The notes under the pieces: model-generated | What the model saw: the letters and a program-made list of their open reading frames with translations, nothing else | The model's database searches: none | Told to the model about the DNA's origin: nothing | Program-made: the position numbers and the translations under genes | NCBI RefSeq assembly: GCF_000212355.1 | Contig: NC_015496.1 | Coordinates: 3,070,001 to 3,134,000 of the forward strand | DNA: 64,000 bases | Origin: Dokdonia sp. 4H-3-7-5 | Lineage (GTDB): Bacteria; Bacteroidota; Bacteroidia; Flavobacteriales; Flavobacteriaceae | Reading direction: 5' to 3' | Shown: piece after piece, positions 19,606 to 29,367 of the stretch | Layout: each line of letters begins with the position of its first letter | How positions within the stretch are numbered: the first letter of the stretch is position 1

Positions 19606-22449
19606 TTGAGACACACCCTAAAATCTCTGTATGCTTTTATCTCATTGCTTCTCTTAAGTGTAGTAGCCACGAGTCAACATACGATGGAAATTAATGCACA
19701 ATTAATTCCTGACGATAGGTCTATACATCTCAATCATACAATCACTATCATAAATAGTTCTAGTGATGTGTGGACAGATGTATACTTAACAGACTGGGCA
19801 CATAGTTTTTCTAGTAAAACCACACCACTAGCAAAGAGATTTTCTGAGTCTTTTGATAAGAAATTTCATCTTGCACCTGATAGTGATCGTGGTTTTACTA
19901 AAATGACTTCTATTGCAGGTCAAGGAACTATACTTCAATACACAAGACCAAAAAAACACCCTGACATCATCAAGGTTTTGTTACATGAACCACTATTACC
20001 AGGGGCTTCTGTAAGAATGACCCTTGATTATACAGTTGTACTCCCAGATGTAAAATTTACAGACTATGGGATTACTAAAGATGGTGATTATAATTTGAGA
20101 TATTGGTTTGTAACGCCTGCCGTATATAACAATGGCTGGGAATACTACAGTAATAAAAATTTAAATGATAGATATTTTCCTCAGACGGACATACGCTTAC
20201 AATTTTCCATTCCTCAAGGTTATGATCTAGTCACGGATCTTGAGCAGAATGATATTTCGAGTTCGCAAACAAAAGGTAATAAGCTTACGGTGCTCACTGG
20301 CAAAAGCCGAACTGATGCCAAGGTTTTTTTACTTAAAAGTTCTAATTACGAAGAGGTTCAAACAGATTATGTAACAATTGTATCTAATCTACATGATTAT
20401 AAAATTCCTTCACCATTAAGAGCTTTAATATCTGATCGTATAGCCGGTTACCTGTACAATAATTTGGGCCAATATCCCTTTGATAAAATCCTTGTAACAG
20501 ATCTTGATTATAAAGAGCAGCCAGTGTATGGCCTCAATCAATTACCTAGTTTTATAAGTCCGTTTCCTGATGGTTTTCAATATGAAATTAAACTTCTTAA
20601 GACAACGATTAACAACTATATTAACAACACACTTCTTGTTAACCCAAGAAACGATAGATGGCTTATAGATGGCATCAAGGTCTACATCTTACAAAATTAC
20701 ATGGACACCTACTATCCTGATCTCAAAGTAGTAGGATCTTTAGATAAGTACTGGCTCGTACGTCAGTTTTATGCTTCAGAACTTGAATTTAATGATCAGT
20801 TTAATATTTTATCTACTCATATATCTAGATTAAATCTTGACCAGCCGCTAGATACACCTTACGACGAACTTATTAAATATAATAAGAATATAGGTACATC
20901 GTATAAAAGTGGTGTAGGGCTTAATTATCTCAATGATTACATAGGAGATAATAAACTTGATGAGATTATTAGTGATTTTTATCAAAAACACAAGTCTCAA
21001 CCACTCACATCATCGCAGTTTGAAAAGGAAGTAAATGCGCAAATTGATGAGGATGTAGATTGGTTTTTTAAGGATTACATTACTTCTAATAAACGACTAG
21101 ATTATGCCTTAAAAAATTCTAAAGTGAAAGGCGACTCTGTTTATGTAGATGTAAAAAAGAAAGAGCGACGCTCCTCTCCTATTTCTATTTACGGCTTTAA
21201 GAATGATAGTCTTACAAGTAAGCGCTGGGTAACCGGAACTCAGAAAACAGAAAGACTTGCATACTCAAAAGAAGAAGCAGATAGGTTTGTTTTAAATTAT
21301 GAGAATATCATTCCTGAAAATAACTTAAGAAACAACTACGAGAAGCCTAATGCATTTTTGAGCCTAGATAAACCCATACAGCTCAAATTCTTCCAAGATT
21401 TTGAAAACCCTGCAAAAAATCAGCTGTTTGTAATGCCAGTTGCTCAGTTTAATATATATGATGGTTTTATTCCGGGTGTAAAACTTTATAATAAGACATT
21501 ACTCACCAAAGCACTCAATTACAAAATAGAACCTCAAATAGGTTTAAAGTCTAAGAAGCTTATAGGTAGCGCTTCTATATCCTATAGACATGACTATCAA
21601 AATCAAGGACTCTACGCATTGAGATATGGAATTTCTGGAAATCGTTTTTCTTATGCACCAGATTTATTGTTTACAAGAATAACTCCTTTTGTAAATCTAT
21701 CTTTTAGAACTTCAAACCTTAGATCAAATAAACGACAGAGTGCATCTGCACGATTTGTAAGTGTACAACGACAAGAAGATCCCCTAGTCGCATTACCTAC
21801 TCCTAATTACGATGTTCTTAACTTAAGGTACACTAGATCAAATCCTGGAATAATACATACACTCAACGTTACTGGAGATGTGCAGTTTGCAAAAAACTTT
21901 GGTAAGGTGTCTGGTAATATATTTTATAGAAGACTTTTTCTTAATAATAGACAATTAAATGTGCGCTTATTTGGCGGTGTATTTACTTACAACAATACAC
22001 AGGCAGATGGCGACTTTTTTAGCTTTGCACTAGACAGACCAACTGATTATTTATTTGACTACAATTACTATGGTCGCTCTGAAGATAGCGGTCTATTCTC
22101 TCAGCAAATAATTATTGCCGAAGGTGGTTTTAAATCTCAATTGGATGATGTAGCGCCTGTATTTGCAAATGACTGGATGTTTACAGCAAACGCAAGTACA
22201 ACGCTATGGAAGTATTTCTATGCTTATGGAGATGTTGGAGTTGTTAAGAATAAAAGAGCAAATGGAAGACTCGTATATGACTCTGGAATTCAAGTAAGTC
22301 TTCTTGATGACTACTTCGAGTTATACTTCCCTATATATTCAAATTTGGGTTGGGAAATAGGCCAACCTAACTATGACCAGAAGATTAGGTTCCAACTACA
22401 AATAAGTTTTGATACGGTGATAAGACTTTTTTCACGAAAGTGGTACTAA
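19606..22449 (+). CDS. M1-aminopeptidase-like protein without HExxH, fused to probable outer-membrane beta-barrel
   Basis: A 947-residue exported protein. The only start that gives a signal peptide (MRHTLKSLYAFISLLLLSVVATSQ) is the TTG at 19606; the codon before it is an in-frame TAG. Residues ~25-500 have the layout of the M1 metallopeptidase fold. The zinc motif HExxH is not visible: the region equivalent to it reads LLKTTINNYINNTLL, and the usual WLNEGFA is WLIDGIKVY. This domain is therefore probably inactive as a peptidase. The last ~330 residues alternate in beta-strand pattern with many aromatic ends (FNIYDGFIPGVKLYN; SASISYRHDYQNQGLYALRYG; last residues RKWY), suggesting an outer-membrane barrel. 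The function is unknown. Confidence 0.7.
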   Translation: MRHTLKSLYAFISLLLLSVVATSQHTMEINAQLIPDDRSIHLNHTITIINSSSDVWTDVYLTDWAHSFSSKTTPLAKRFSESFDKKFHLAPDSDRGFTKMTSIAGQGTILQYTRPKKHPDIIKVLLHEPLLPGASVRMTLDYTVVLPDVKFTDYGITKDGDYNLRYWFVTPAVYNNGWEYYSNKNLNDRYFPQTDIRLQFSIPQGYDLVTDLEQNDISSSQTKGNKLTVLTGKSRTDAKVFLLKSSNYEEVQTDYVTIVSNLHDYKIPSPLRALISDRIAGYLYNNLGQYPFDKILVTDLDYKEQPVYGLNQLPSFISPFPDGFQYEIKLLKTTINNYINNTLLVNPRNDRWLIDGIKVYILQNYMDTYYPDLKVVGSLDKYWLVRQFYASELEFNDQFNILSTHISRLNLDQPLDTPYDELIKYNKNIGTSYKSGVGLNYLNDYIGDNKLDEIISDFYQKHKSQPLTSSQFEKEVNAQIDEDVDWFFKDYITSNKRLDYALKNSKVKGDSVYVDVKKKERRSSPISIYGFKNDSLTSKRWVTGTQKTERLAYSKEEADRFVLNYENIIPENNLRNNYEKPNAFLSLDKPIQLKFFQDFENPAKNQLFVMPVAQFNIYDGFIPGVKLYNKTLLTKALNYKIEPQIGLKSKKLIGSASISYRHDYQNQGLYALRYGISGNRFSYAPDLLFTRITPFVNLSFRTSNLRSNKRQSASARFVSVQRQEDPLVALPTPNYDVLNLRYTRSNPGIIHTLNVTGDVQFAKNFGKVSGNIFYRRLFLNNRQLNVRLFGGVFTYNNTQADGDFFSFALDRPTDYLFDYNYYGRSEDSGLFSQQIIIAEGGFKSQLDDVAPVFANDWMFTANASTTLWKYFYAYGDVGVVKNKRANGRLVYDSGIQVSLLDDYFELYFPIYSNLGWEIGQPNYDQKIRFQLQISFDTVIRLFSRKWY

Positions 22450-22603
22450 AGATTCTCAAAAAGCACCGTTTAAGTTGTCATATTCTTAATAAAATCAAAA
22501 AATCTTGACTTTTGTTGAAAATGGACTGCGTAAAAAGCACTTCTAATGCGAAAATTATAAGTATTTAACGCAGCTACATATTGCATTGTGGATATGTTTT
22601 GGC

Positions 22604-22611
22604 TATTTTTA
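22604..22611 (+). promoter_or_regulatory. Possible promoter of the E1 fusion gene
   Basis: TATTTTTA, one mismatch from the TAnnTTTG -7 box, lies 20 bases after a TTG (22581-22583) and 20 bases before the ATG at 22632. This supports the shorter gene model. Confidence 0.3.
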
Positions 22612-22631
22612 CAATCAAATCATTTAAACTT

Positions 22632-25040
22632 ATGGCAATTACTTCTAATACCAAAGCAGCATTATCTTATGATGACTTTAAAGAATCTGTTCTTGAAGAT
22701 TATCGAATCGCTGTTACTAGTAGAGAATGTAGTCTTTTAGGACGTAGAGAAGTTCTTACAGGAAAGGCAAAATTTGGAATTTTTGGTGATGGAAAAGAGC
22801 TACCACAGTTAGCTTGGGCACGTGCTTTTAAAAATGGTGACTTTAGATCTGGTTATTACAGAGATCAAACATTCATGATGGCGATAGACCACTTATCTAT
22901 AGAAGAGTTTTTCGCAGGACTATATGCACATACAGATATAGCATTTGACCCGATGAGTGCTGGAAAGCAAATGGGTGGTCACTTTGCTACGCATAGTCTT
23001 GATAATGACGGTAATTGGAAAAACTTACTAGCTCAAAAGAATTCTAGCTCAGACATCTCTCCTACTGCTGGACAAATGCCTAGACTTTTAGGACTTGCAC
23101 AAGCTTCTAAAGTATATAGAAACGTTTCCGAAACTCAGAAAGAAAACTTCTCAAATAATGGTGATGAAGTTGCTTGGGGAACTATAGGTAATGCGAGTAC
23201 TAGTGAAGGTTTGTTTTTTGAAACTATAAACGCCGCAGGTGTACTTCAAGTACCTATGGTAATAAGTGTTTGGGATGATGAATATGGAATTTCTGTTCAC
23301 GCTAGACACCAAACTACAAAAGAGAGTATCTCTAAAATTCTTGCTGGTTTCCAGAGAGATGAAGAAGATAAAGGATATGAGATTATCAAAGTAAACGGAT
23401 GGGATTATCCTGCACTAGTAGATGCATATGAACGTGCTGGAAAAATAGCTCGCGAAGAGCATGTACCAGTTTTAGTACATGTTGTTGAGCTTACACAGCC
23501 TCAAGGACATTCTACTTCTGGATCTCATGAACGTTATAAAGATCAAGATAGATTGCAATGGGAACGCGAGAATGACTGTAATGTACAGTTCAGAAGCTGG
23601 CTTATTGATCAAGGTCTAGCTACAGATGAGGAACTTACCGCTATTGACAAAGACCTTAAAAAGAAAGTTCGAGATGGCAAGAAAGCTGCTTGGGAAGCAT
23701 TTTTAAGACCTATTAAAAGTGAAAAAGAAAAAATAACATCAATACTAGAAGCACTTATTAAAAACTCTAGTAACGGTAGTTTTATAAAGCCACTTTTTGA
23801 AAAACTGGTAGAAAATAAGGAATCTCTCAAATGTGATTTACTTAGTACTGCTCGTAAAGCTTTACGCCTTACCATAGGAGAACAATCTGATACGCATACA
23901 GAACTCGCAACGTGGATTGATAACTACATTGCAACAATTCAACCACAATATAGCGCACACTTATACAATGAAAATGGTAATGGTGCGACTTCAATAGAGG
24001 CTGTTGCTCCTACTTATGGAGAAGAAAACCTTGTAGATGGAAGAGTTATCTTAAGAGATAACTTTGATGCTATCTTTAGCAAATATCCTAATACACTTGT
24101 TTTTGGAGAAGATGCTGGAGCCATTGGTGATGTGAACCAAGGGCTTGAGGGAATGCAAGAGAAATACGGAGAGCATAGAGTTGCCGATGTAGGAATACGT
24201 GAAGCAACGATACTTGGTCAAGGAATAGGAATGGCGATGAGAGGCTTACGCCCTATTGCCGAAATTCAATATCTTGATTATATTCTGTATGCAATCCAGA
24301 TTATGAGTGATGATCTAGCAACTTTGCGTTATAGAACTCATGGTAAACAAAAAGCACCACTTATCGTAAGAACTCGAGGTCACAGATTAGAAGGAATATG
24401 GCACAGTGGATCACAAATGGGAGCCATCGTACACCTTCTTAGAGGTATGTACATTCTTACTCCTCGTAACATGGTAAAAGCTGCTGGTTTTTATAATACA
24501 TTACTAGAAAGTGATGAGCCTGCACTAGTTGTAGAATGCTTAAATGGTTACCGTTTAAAAGAAAACTTGCCAACTAACATAGGAGAATTTAAAACTCCTA
24601 TAGGTGTTGTCGAGACTGTAAAAGAAGGAACAGATATTACAGTCCTTTCTTACGGAAGTACACTGCGTATCGTTATGGAAGTTGCAAAAGAACTTCTAAC
24701 TGTAGGTATCAACATCGAAGTAATTGATGCACAATCCTTATTACCATTTGACCTTAATCACGATGTTGTTGAGAGTATCAAAAAGACAAATCGTTTTATC
24801 GTTATAGATGAAGATATGCCAGGTGGAGCGAGTGCTTACCTACTTAATGCAGTATTAAATGAGCAAGATGCTTACAAATACCTAGATAGTAAGCCAGAAA
24901 CCATGACTGCAAAGGCTCATAGACCTGCTTATGGAACAGACGGAGATTACTTCTCTAAACCTTCTGCAGATGATATATTTGAGAAAATATACAGTATGAT
25001 GAACGAAGTTAATCCTTCTAGTTTTCCTACGTTGAGATAA
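22632..25040 (+). CDS. 2-oxoacid (branched-chain) dehydrogenase E1, fused alpha and beta subunits
   Basis: An 802-residue thiamine-diphosphate enzyme that decarboxylates 2-oxoacids, most likely the branched-chain type, and passes the acyl group to a lipoyl E2. Residues 1-~440 are the alpha half; the TPP/Mg motif region is NGDEVAWGTIGNASTSEG to WDDEYGISV. Residues ~460-802 are the beta half, with VFGEDAGAIGDV, VADVGIREATILGQGIGMA and IVIDEDMPGGASAY. The frame extends to a TTG at 22581, but those 17 codons (MHCGYVLAIFTIKSFKL) look like the promoter region translated, and the ATG at 22632 gives the family's N terminus. A terminator follows 19 bases after the stop. The E2 and E3 genes are not nearby. 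Confidence 0.9.
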   Translation: MAITSNTKAALSYDDFKESVLEDYRIAVTSRECSLLGRREVLTGKAKFGIFGDGKELPQLAWARAFKNGDFRSGYYRDQTFMMAIDHLSIEEFFAGLYAHTDIAFDPMSAGKQMGGHFATHSLDNDGNWKNLLAQKNSSSDISPTAGQMPRLLGLAQASKVYRNVSETQKENFSNNGDEVAWGTIGNASTSEGLFFETINAAGVLQVPMVISVWDDEYGISVHARHQTTKESISKILAGFQRDEEDKGYEIIKVNGWDYPALVDAYERAGKIAREEHVPVLVHVVELTQPQGHSTSGSHERYKDQDRLQWERENDCNVQFRSWLIDQGLATDEELTAIDKDLKKKVRDGKKAAWEAFLRPIKSEKEKITSILEALIKNSSNGSFIKPLFEKLVENKESLKCDLLSTARKALRLTIGEQSDTHTELATWIDNYIATIQPQYSAHLYNENGNGATSIEAVAPTYGEENLVDGRVILRDNFDAIFSKYPNTLVFGEDAGAIGDVNQGLEGMQEKYGEHRVADVGIREATILGQGIGMAMRGLRPIAEIQYLDYILYAIQIMSDDLATLRYRTHGKQKAPLIVRTRGHRLEGIWHSGSQMGAIVHLLRGMYILTPRNMVKAAGFYNTLLESDEPALVVECLNGYRLKENLPTNIGEFKTPIGVVETVKEGTDITVLSYGSTLRIVMEVAKELLTVGINIEVIDAQSLLPFDLNHDVVESIKKTNRFIVIDEDMPGGASAYLLNAVLNEQDAYKYLDSKPETMTAKAHRPAYGTDGDYFSKPSADDIFEKIYSMMNEVNPSSFPTLR

Positions 25041-25059
25041 GAAACTTAGTCTAAATATA

Positions 25060-25089
25060 AAACGAGATACATTAATTTGTATCTCGTTT
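25060..25089 (+). terminator. Intrinsic terminator after E1 fusion gene
   Basis: An 11-bp stem (25060-25070 with 25079-25089), 8-base loop and a T-tract. A palindrome copy lies just beyond it at 25098-25111. Confidence 0.88.
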
Positions 25090-25097
25090 TTTTTTAC

Positions 25098-25111
25098 GCT
25101 TTCGCGAAAGC
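25098..25111. repeat. 14-bp palindrome, copy 8
   Basis: Perfect intergenic copy placed just after an independent terminator between convergent genes. Confidence 0.95.
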
Positions 25112-25158
25112 GTTACTAACTATTATAACTCCGTTAGAATATACTTTTAATCTAGCTC

Positions 25159-27207
25159 CTACTCTGGATATTCAATCCTGAGGTGATAAATGTTATTAAG
25201 CTTCTTTTTAAGTACTTTCTTAATCTGCTGAATTTCTTTGAACGTAATATTTGCATTTAGAAACTGCCCTTCATCCATTTGCTTCTTGATTATCTTTTCT
25301 ACAAAAGCATCTATAAGTGTTGAAGTTGGATTTTTAAGACTCTTGGAAGCAGCTTCCACACTATCTGCCATCATTAGTATCGCAGTTTCTTTACTAAAAG
25401 GTAACGGTCCTGGATATTGAAAATCTGTGATTAGTGTGTCCTCATTAATTTCCTTTTCCTTAAAATAAAAATACTGTACAGTACTGGTACCGTGATGCGT
25501 ACGTATAAAATCGATTACACGATCTGGTAAATTGTATTTGCGTGCGAGTTCAATTCCATTAATCACGTGATCTATGATAATGCGTGCACTTTCTTTTGGA
25601 GATAAATCATCATGACTATTGATACCTGTTGCTTGGTTTTCTGTAAAATCTGTAGGGTTTTCTATTTTACCTATATCATGATAAAGTGCTCCTACCCTAA
25701 CAAGCATGGCGTTTGCACCTATTTCATTTGCTGCTGCTTCAGATAAGTTTGCCACATTGAGACTGTGGTGAAAAGTACCAGGAGCTTCATCTGCAAGGCG
25801 CTTGAGAAGCTTTGAGTTAGTATCTGATAATTCTAATAGTGAAACATCACTCACCAAACCAAAAATCTTTTCATAAATATAGATGAGCGGCTGTACAAAT
25901 AGTGTTGCTAGACCAGCGAGTAAAAACATACCGAAGTCTTCCCACTGCAGCCCCTCCATACCACCTTCACTTATAATATTAAATGCAAAATATGCAAGTA
26001 TATATATAAGTGTTATCTGACCTATGGAGATAAAGAGGTTTGCTCTTTTATATAATTCTGGTATTGTTAAGATAGTTACGATACCCGCGATTACTTGTAA
26101 GAAAAAATATTCAAAACTATCTGGCACAATAAATCCTAATAAGAGAATAGCAATTACATGCGTAAAAAGCCCCAAGCGAGCGTCAAAAAAAGCTTTTATA
26201 ATGAGTGGTAGTATGCACATAGGTACAGCATATACGTACTGAGGGCTCCACTTTACAACTATCGTTGTAAGAAGCACCATAACCAAAACATTGAAAAATA
26301 TAAAGGTTACTTTAGTATTATTTAAAAATACAGAAAGTCTATAAGTACGTATAAAAAGGAGCAACATTACGAGTGCCAGCAGCACTAACAAGATGTATCC
26401 AAAGAGCACCCAATTATAACGCGAATCACTTATGTTTTGCGACTCGTATTTGGCTTTTAGAGATAGTAATTTTTGCAGATTATCACCTTCTACGAGCTCT
26501 CCTCTTGCTATCACAATACTTCCCTTAGGCACTATATTGCGTGTTTCTGAAATCTGACCAAGCTCTATATCAAGTGTCTCCTTTGTAAGAACTTCATCTA
26601 ACGAAACATTTGCTTCTAGCCCATCAAAGTAAAGCTGAAGATATTTATTAGAATATGCTGCATAAGCACCATTCTCAATAACAGATGTAAGATCATCTGT
26701 TACATTATTAAGCACTGAAATTTGGTTTAACCTCATTTCATATACTTCATTACCTTTTTTTATGAAGATGAGTCGGCCAGAATCATAGACAGGCTTGTTC
26801 TTTATAACCCCAGTTTTGTAAACTCCTTTTAGCAAATTACTACCATACCTTCTCAGTTCTGATTTTGGAAATTGATAATCAATACTATCAGGAAATACCT
26901 TATCAAAATTTTCATCGTAAGACGCTATTATGTTATCTACAATATCTTGATTGTAATTAAAGTACACAGCAGATTGCGATTTTACTTGACTACGCTCTTC
27001 TTCAAGTTCTGTGGCACTTTTGAGAATAGCAAAATCCTCATCTGCATACAGGTTTTCATATTGCCATGGAAAACCTTTTTGAATCTCATATTGAAATTTT
27101 CCGCTTTTCGGAAAAAAATAAACAATAAATCCTGCACAAATAAAGACAAGCAAGAGCTTGTAGATGAGATCTTGATTTTTATAAAACTTTTGTGCAGTGC
27201 TGCTCAT
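25159..27207 (-). CDS. 7TM-HD family phosphohydrolase (PgpH-type c-di-AMP phosphodiesterase)
   Basis: A 682-residue membrane protein with the PgpH layout. One N-terminal helix (LIYKLLLVFICAGFIVYFF) is followed by an extracytoplasmic 7TMR-HDED domain (~residues 50-260), seven transmembrane helices (~265-455) and a cytoplasmic HD domain. The metal-binding motif is visible as HHSLNVANLSE (~478) and ALYHDIGKIENP (~508), with later FIRTHHGTS. Characterised PgpH proteins hydrolyse cyclic di-AMP to pApA, which controls osmotic and potassium balance; this is inferred here from the architecture. The gene is convergent with the E1 gene and divergent from the thiolase. Confidence 0.88.
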   Translation of the reverse strand: MSSTAQKFYKNQDLIYKLLLVFICAGFIVYFFPKSGKFQYEIQKGFPWQYENLYADEDFAILKSATELEEERSQVKSQSAVYFNYNQDIVDNIIASYDENFDKVFPDSIDYQFPKSELRRYGSNLLKGVYKTGVIKNKPVYDSGRLIFIKKGNEVYEMRLNQISVLNNVTDDLTSVIENGAYAAYSNKYLQLYFDGLEANVSLDEVLTKETLDIELGQISETRNIVPKGSIVIARGELVEGDNLQKLLSLKAKYESQNISDSRYNWVLFGYILLVLLALVMLLLFIRTYRLSVFLNNTKVTFIFFNVLVMVLLTTIVVKWSPQYVYAVPMCILPLIIKAFFDARLGLFTHVIAILLLGFIVPDSFEYFFLQVIAGIVTILTIPELYKRANLFISIGQITLIYILAYFAFNIISEGGMEGLQWEDFGMFLLAGLATLFVQPLIYIYEKIFGLVSDVSLLELSDTNSKLLKRLADEAPGTFHHSLNVANLSEAAANEIGANAMLVRVGALYHDIGKIENPTDFTENQATGINSHDDLSPKESARIIIDHVINGIELARKYNLPDRVIDFIRTHHGTSTVQYFYFKEKEINEDTLITDFQYPGPLPFSKETAILMMADSVEAASKSLKNPTSTLIDAFVEKIIKKQMDEGQFLNANITFKEIQQIKKVLKKKLNNIYHLRIEYPE

Positions 27208-27346
27208 AGGGTTGTCTAGTATGAAGCTAAAGTACTAAATTATTATCGCTTGATATACCACTTAGAGCGTCGCTATAGATTCTAAAATCTTCAAATTTTC
27301 CTTACATTCGCAAGAGAAAAATTTAGTACTTCAAACACACAAATAT

Positions 27347-28528
27347 ATGAGTAAGAACGTTGTTATAGTTGCGGCTGCACGCACACCGATAGGTAGTTTC
27401 ATGGGAGCTTTATCCTCTGTTACTGCTAGTAAACTTGGATCAATCGCTATAAAAGGCGCTTTAGATAAAATTAACCTTGACCCTTCACTTGTAAGTGAAG
27501 TATATATGGGTAACGTCGTACAAGCTGGTGTAGGCCAAGCACCTGCTAGACAAGCTGCACTAGGAGCTGGAATTCCAGATACTGTGCCTTGTACTACTGT
27601 AAATAAAGTATGTGCTTCAGGAATGAAAGCTGTGATGATGGCTGCACAAGCCATTGCTCTAGGAGATGCGGATATTGTTGTTGCTGGCGGAATGGAAAAT
27701 ATGAGTCTTATTCCTCATTATGTTCAGTTACGTAATGGACATAAATTTGGACCACAGACTATGGTAGACGGTATGCAAAAAGACGGTCTTGTAGATGCAT
27801 ATGATGGTAACGCGATGGGTGTATGTGCAGATGCATGTGCAACAGAATATAAATTCTCACGTGAAGATCAAGATAATTATGCTATCCAATCTTATAAACG
27901 CAGTGCTGCTGCTTGGGAAGCTCGAAAATTTGACAATGAAGTAGTACCAGTATCCGTACCACAAAGACGTGGAGATGATGTTATCGTATCTCGTGATGAA
28001 GAATTTACAAATGTAAAAATGGAAAAAATTCCTGCTTTACGTCCTGCATTCTCAAAAGACGGAACAGTAACTGCTGCAAATGCATCTACAATTAACGATG
28101 GCGCAGGTGCTGTAATCGTAATGAGTGAAGAAAGAGCAAAAGAGCTTAACCTTACTCCACTTTGTACTATAAAAAGTTATGCAGATGCTGCACATGAGCC
28201 AGAGTGGTTTACTACGGCTCCGTCAAAAGCATTACCAAAAGCTCTTGCAAAGGCAGGTGTAGCTCAAGATGACATTGACTTTTTTGAGTTTAATGAAGCA
28301 TTCTCTGTAGTTGGTCTAGCAAATATGAAAATATTAGGCTTAACAGATGAAAATGTAAATGTACATGGAGGAGCAGTTTCCTTAGGACATCCATTAGGAT
28401 GCAGTGGAGTACGTATCCTTATTACGCTTATGAACGTATTGAAGCAAAATAATGCCAAACTAGGTGCCGCGGCAATTTGCAATGGCGGTGGAGGTGCCTC
28501 TGCTATGGTAATAGAAAATCACAATTAA
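27347..28528 (+). CDS. Acetyl-CoA C-acetyltransferase (thiolase)
   Basis: A 393-residue cytoplasmic thiolase that condenses or cleaves acetoacetyl-CoA. The acyl-accepting Cys is C89 in NKVCASGMKAVM. The motifs NEAFSVVGL, HGGAVSLGHPLGCSGVR and the base Cys in AICNGGGGASAMV complete the active site. The length is that of a biosynthetic or degradative type II thiolase; which direction runs in the cell cannot be told. The NlpC/P60 gene begins 15 bases after its stop, so they probably share a transcript. Confidence 0.93.
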   Translation: MSKNVVIVAAARTPIGSFMGALSSVTASKLGSIAIKGALDKINLDPSLVSEVYMGNVVQAGVGQAPARQAALGAGIPDTVPCTTVNKVCASGMKAVMMAAQAIALGDADIVVAGGMENMSLIPHYVQLRNGHKFGPQTMVDGMQKDGLVDAYDGNAMGVCADACATEYKFSREDQDNYAIQSYKRSAAAWEARKFDNEVVPVSVPQRRGDDVIVSRDEEFTNVKMEKIPALRPAFSKDGTVTAANASTINDGAGAVIVMSEERAKELNLTPLCTIKSYADAAHEPEWFTTAPSKALPKALAKAGVAQDDIDFFEFNEAFSVVGLANMKILGLTDENVNVHGGAVSLGHPLGCSGVRILITLMNVLKQNNAKLGAAAICNGGGGASAMVIENHN

Positions 28529-28543
28529 GAATAGACATACCTT

Positions 28544-29293
28544 ATGCGATACGGTATTTGCCAGCTTAGTATAGTCCCTATGCGCGCCGAACCTTCGGAT
28601 CCTAGCGAACTTGTAAATCAAGTTCTCTATGGTGAACATTTTAAGGTTGTGGAGCAACGCAAGCAATGGAGCCGTATTAAACTTTCTCATGATAAATATG
28701 AGGGATGGATTGATAATAAGCAATACATTGAGATTAGTGAGGATGAGTACGCTTTCGCGAAAGCGCAACAAACCACACTCACCACAGATCCTGTACAATT
28801 TATTACAACAGAACATAATCAACTACTTACGGTGGTATTAGGTTCTTCTGTTGAAAATATTGGGCTTCTTAAAGATTCTTACGATGGCAATAGTCACACT
28901 GGAAAAACATCCAGAGCCCAACTTGTGGAAACAGCACTACTCTATCTCAAAACTCCATATTTATGGGGCGGAAGAACAACCTTTGGTATAGATTGTAGTG
29001 GTTTTACTCAAATGGTGTATCGACTTAACGGCTTTGACCTTAAAAGGGATGCTTCACAACAAGCAACACAAGGTGAGGCATTAAGTTTTATAGAGGAAAG
29101 TGAACCTGGGGATCTAGCATTTTTTGATAATGCAGAGGGACTAATTACGCACGTAGGTATTATTATGGAAGATAACTATATCATACATGCTCACGGAGAA
29201 GTGAGAATAGATCGCTTAGATCATTCTGGTATTTACAATGTGCATAAAGGTGTACACACTCATAAATTAAGGGTGATTAAGAAAATCATATAG
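28544..29293 (+). CDS. NlpC/P60 (C40) peptidase with N-terminal SH3-like region, no signal peptide
   Basis: A 249-residue protein. The C-terminal ~130 residues are an NlpC/P60 cysteine peptidase: catalytic Cys in WGGRTTFGIDCSGFTQMV, His in LITHVGIIM and the third polar site in IIHAHGEVRID. Residues 1-~60 resemble a bacterial SH3-like domain (YGEHFKVVEQRKQWSRIKL; EGWIDNKQYIEI). No signal peptide or membrane segment is seen, which fits the cytoplasmic YkfC-type gamma-D-glutamyl-diamino acid endopeptidases of muropeptide recycling better than exported hydrolases. The palindrome at 28751-28764 adds Ala-Phe-Ala-Lys-Ala at residues 70-74, in the linker after the SH3 part. Confidence 0.85.
   Translation: MRYGICQLSIVPMRAEPSDPSELVNQVLYGEHFKVVEQRKQWSRIKLSHDKYEGWIDNKQYIEISEDEYAFAKAQQTTLTTDPVQFITTEHNQLLTVVLGSSVENIGLLKDSYDGNSHTGKTSRAQLVETALLYLKTPYLWGGRTTFGIDCSGFTQMVYRLNGFDLKRDASQQATQGEALSFIEESEPGDLAFFDNAEGLITHVGIIMEDNYIIHAHGEVRIDRLDHSGIYNVHKGVHTHKLRVIKKII
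28751..28764. repeat. 14-bp palindrome, copy 9
   Basis: Perfect copy in the NlpC/P60 gene, Ala-Phe-Ala-Lys-Ala frame, in the interdomain linker. Confidence 0.95.
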
Positions 29294-29317
29294 TTTAGAT
29301 TTAAAATATCATACAAA

Positions 29318-29347
29318 AAAATAGCCACTCAAATGAGTGGCTATTTT
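29318..29347. terminator. Bidirectional intrinsic terminator between NlpC/P60 and TPR genes
   Basis: A perfect 13-bp stem (29318-29330 with 29335-29347), 4-base loop, A-rich on the left and T-rich on the right, between two convergent genes. Confidence 0.9.
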
Positions 29348-29367
29348 AATTTATGGAAGATAGAAGA

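Noticed and set aside
22581-22631. N-terminal extension of the E1 fusion from a TTG start
   Set aside because: The extra 17 residues do not look like the family's N terminus and cover a likely promoter; the ATG at 22632 is preferred.
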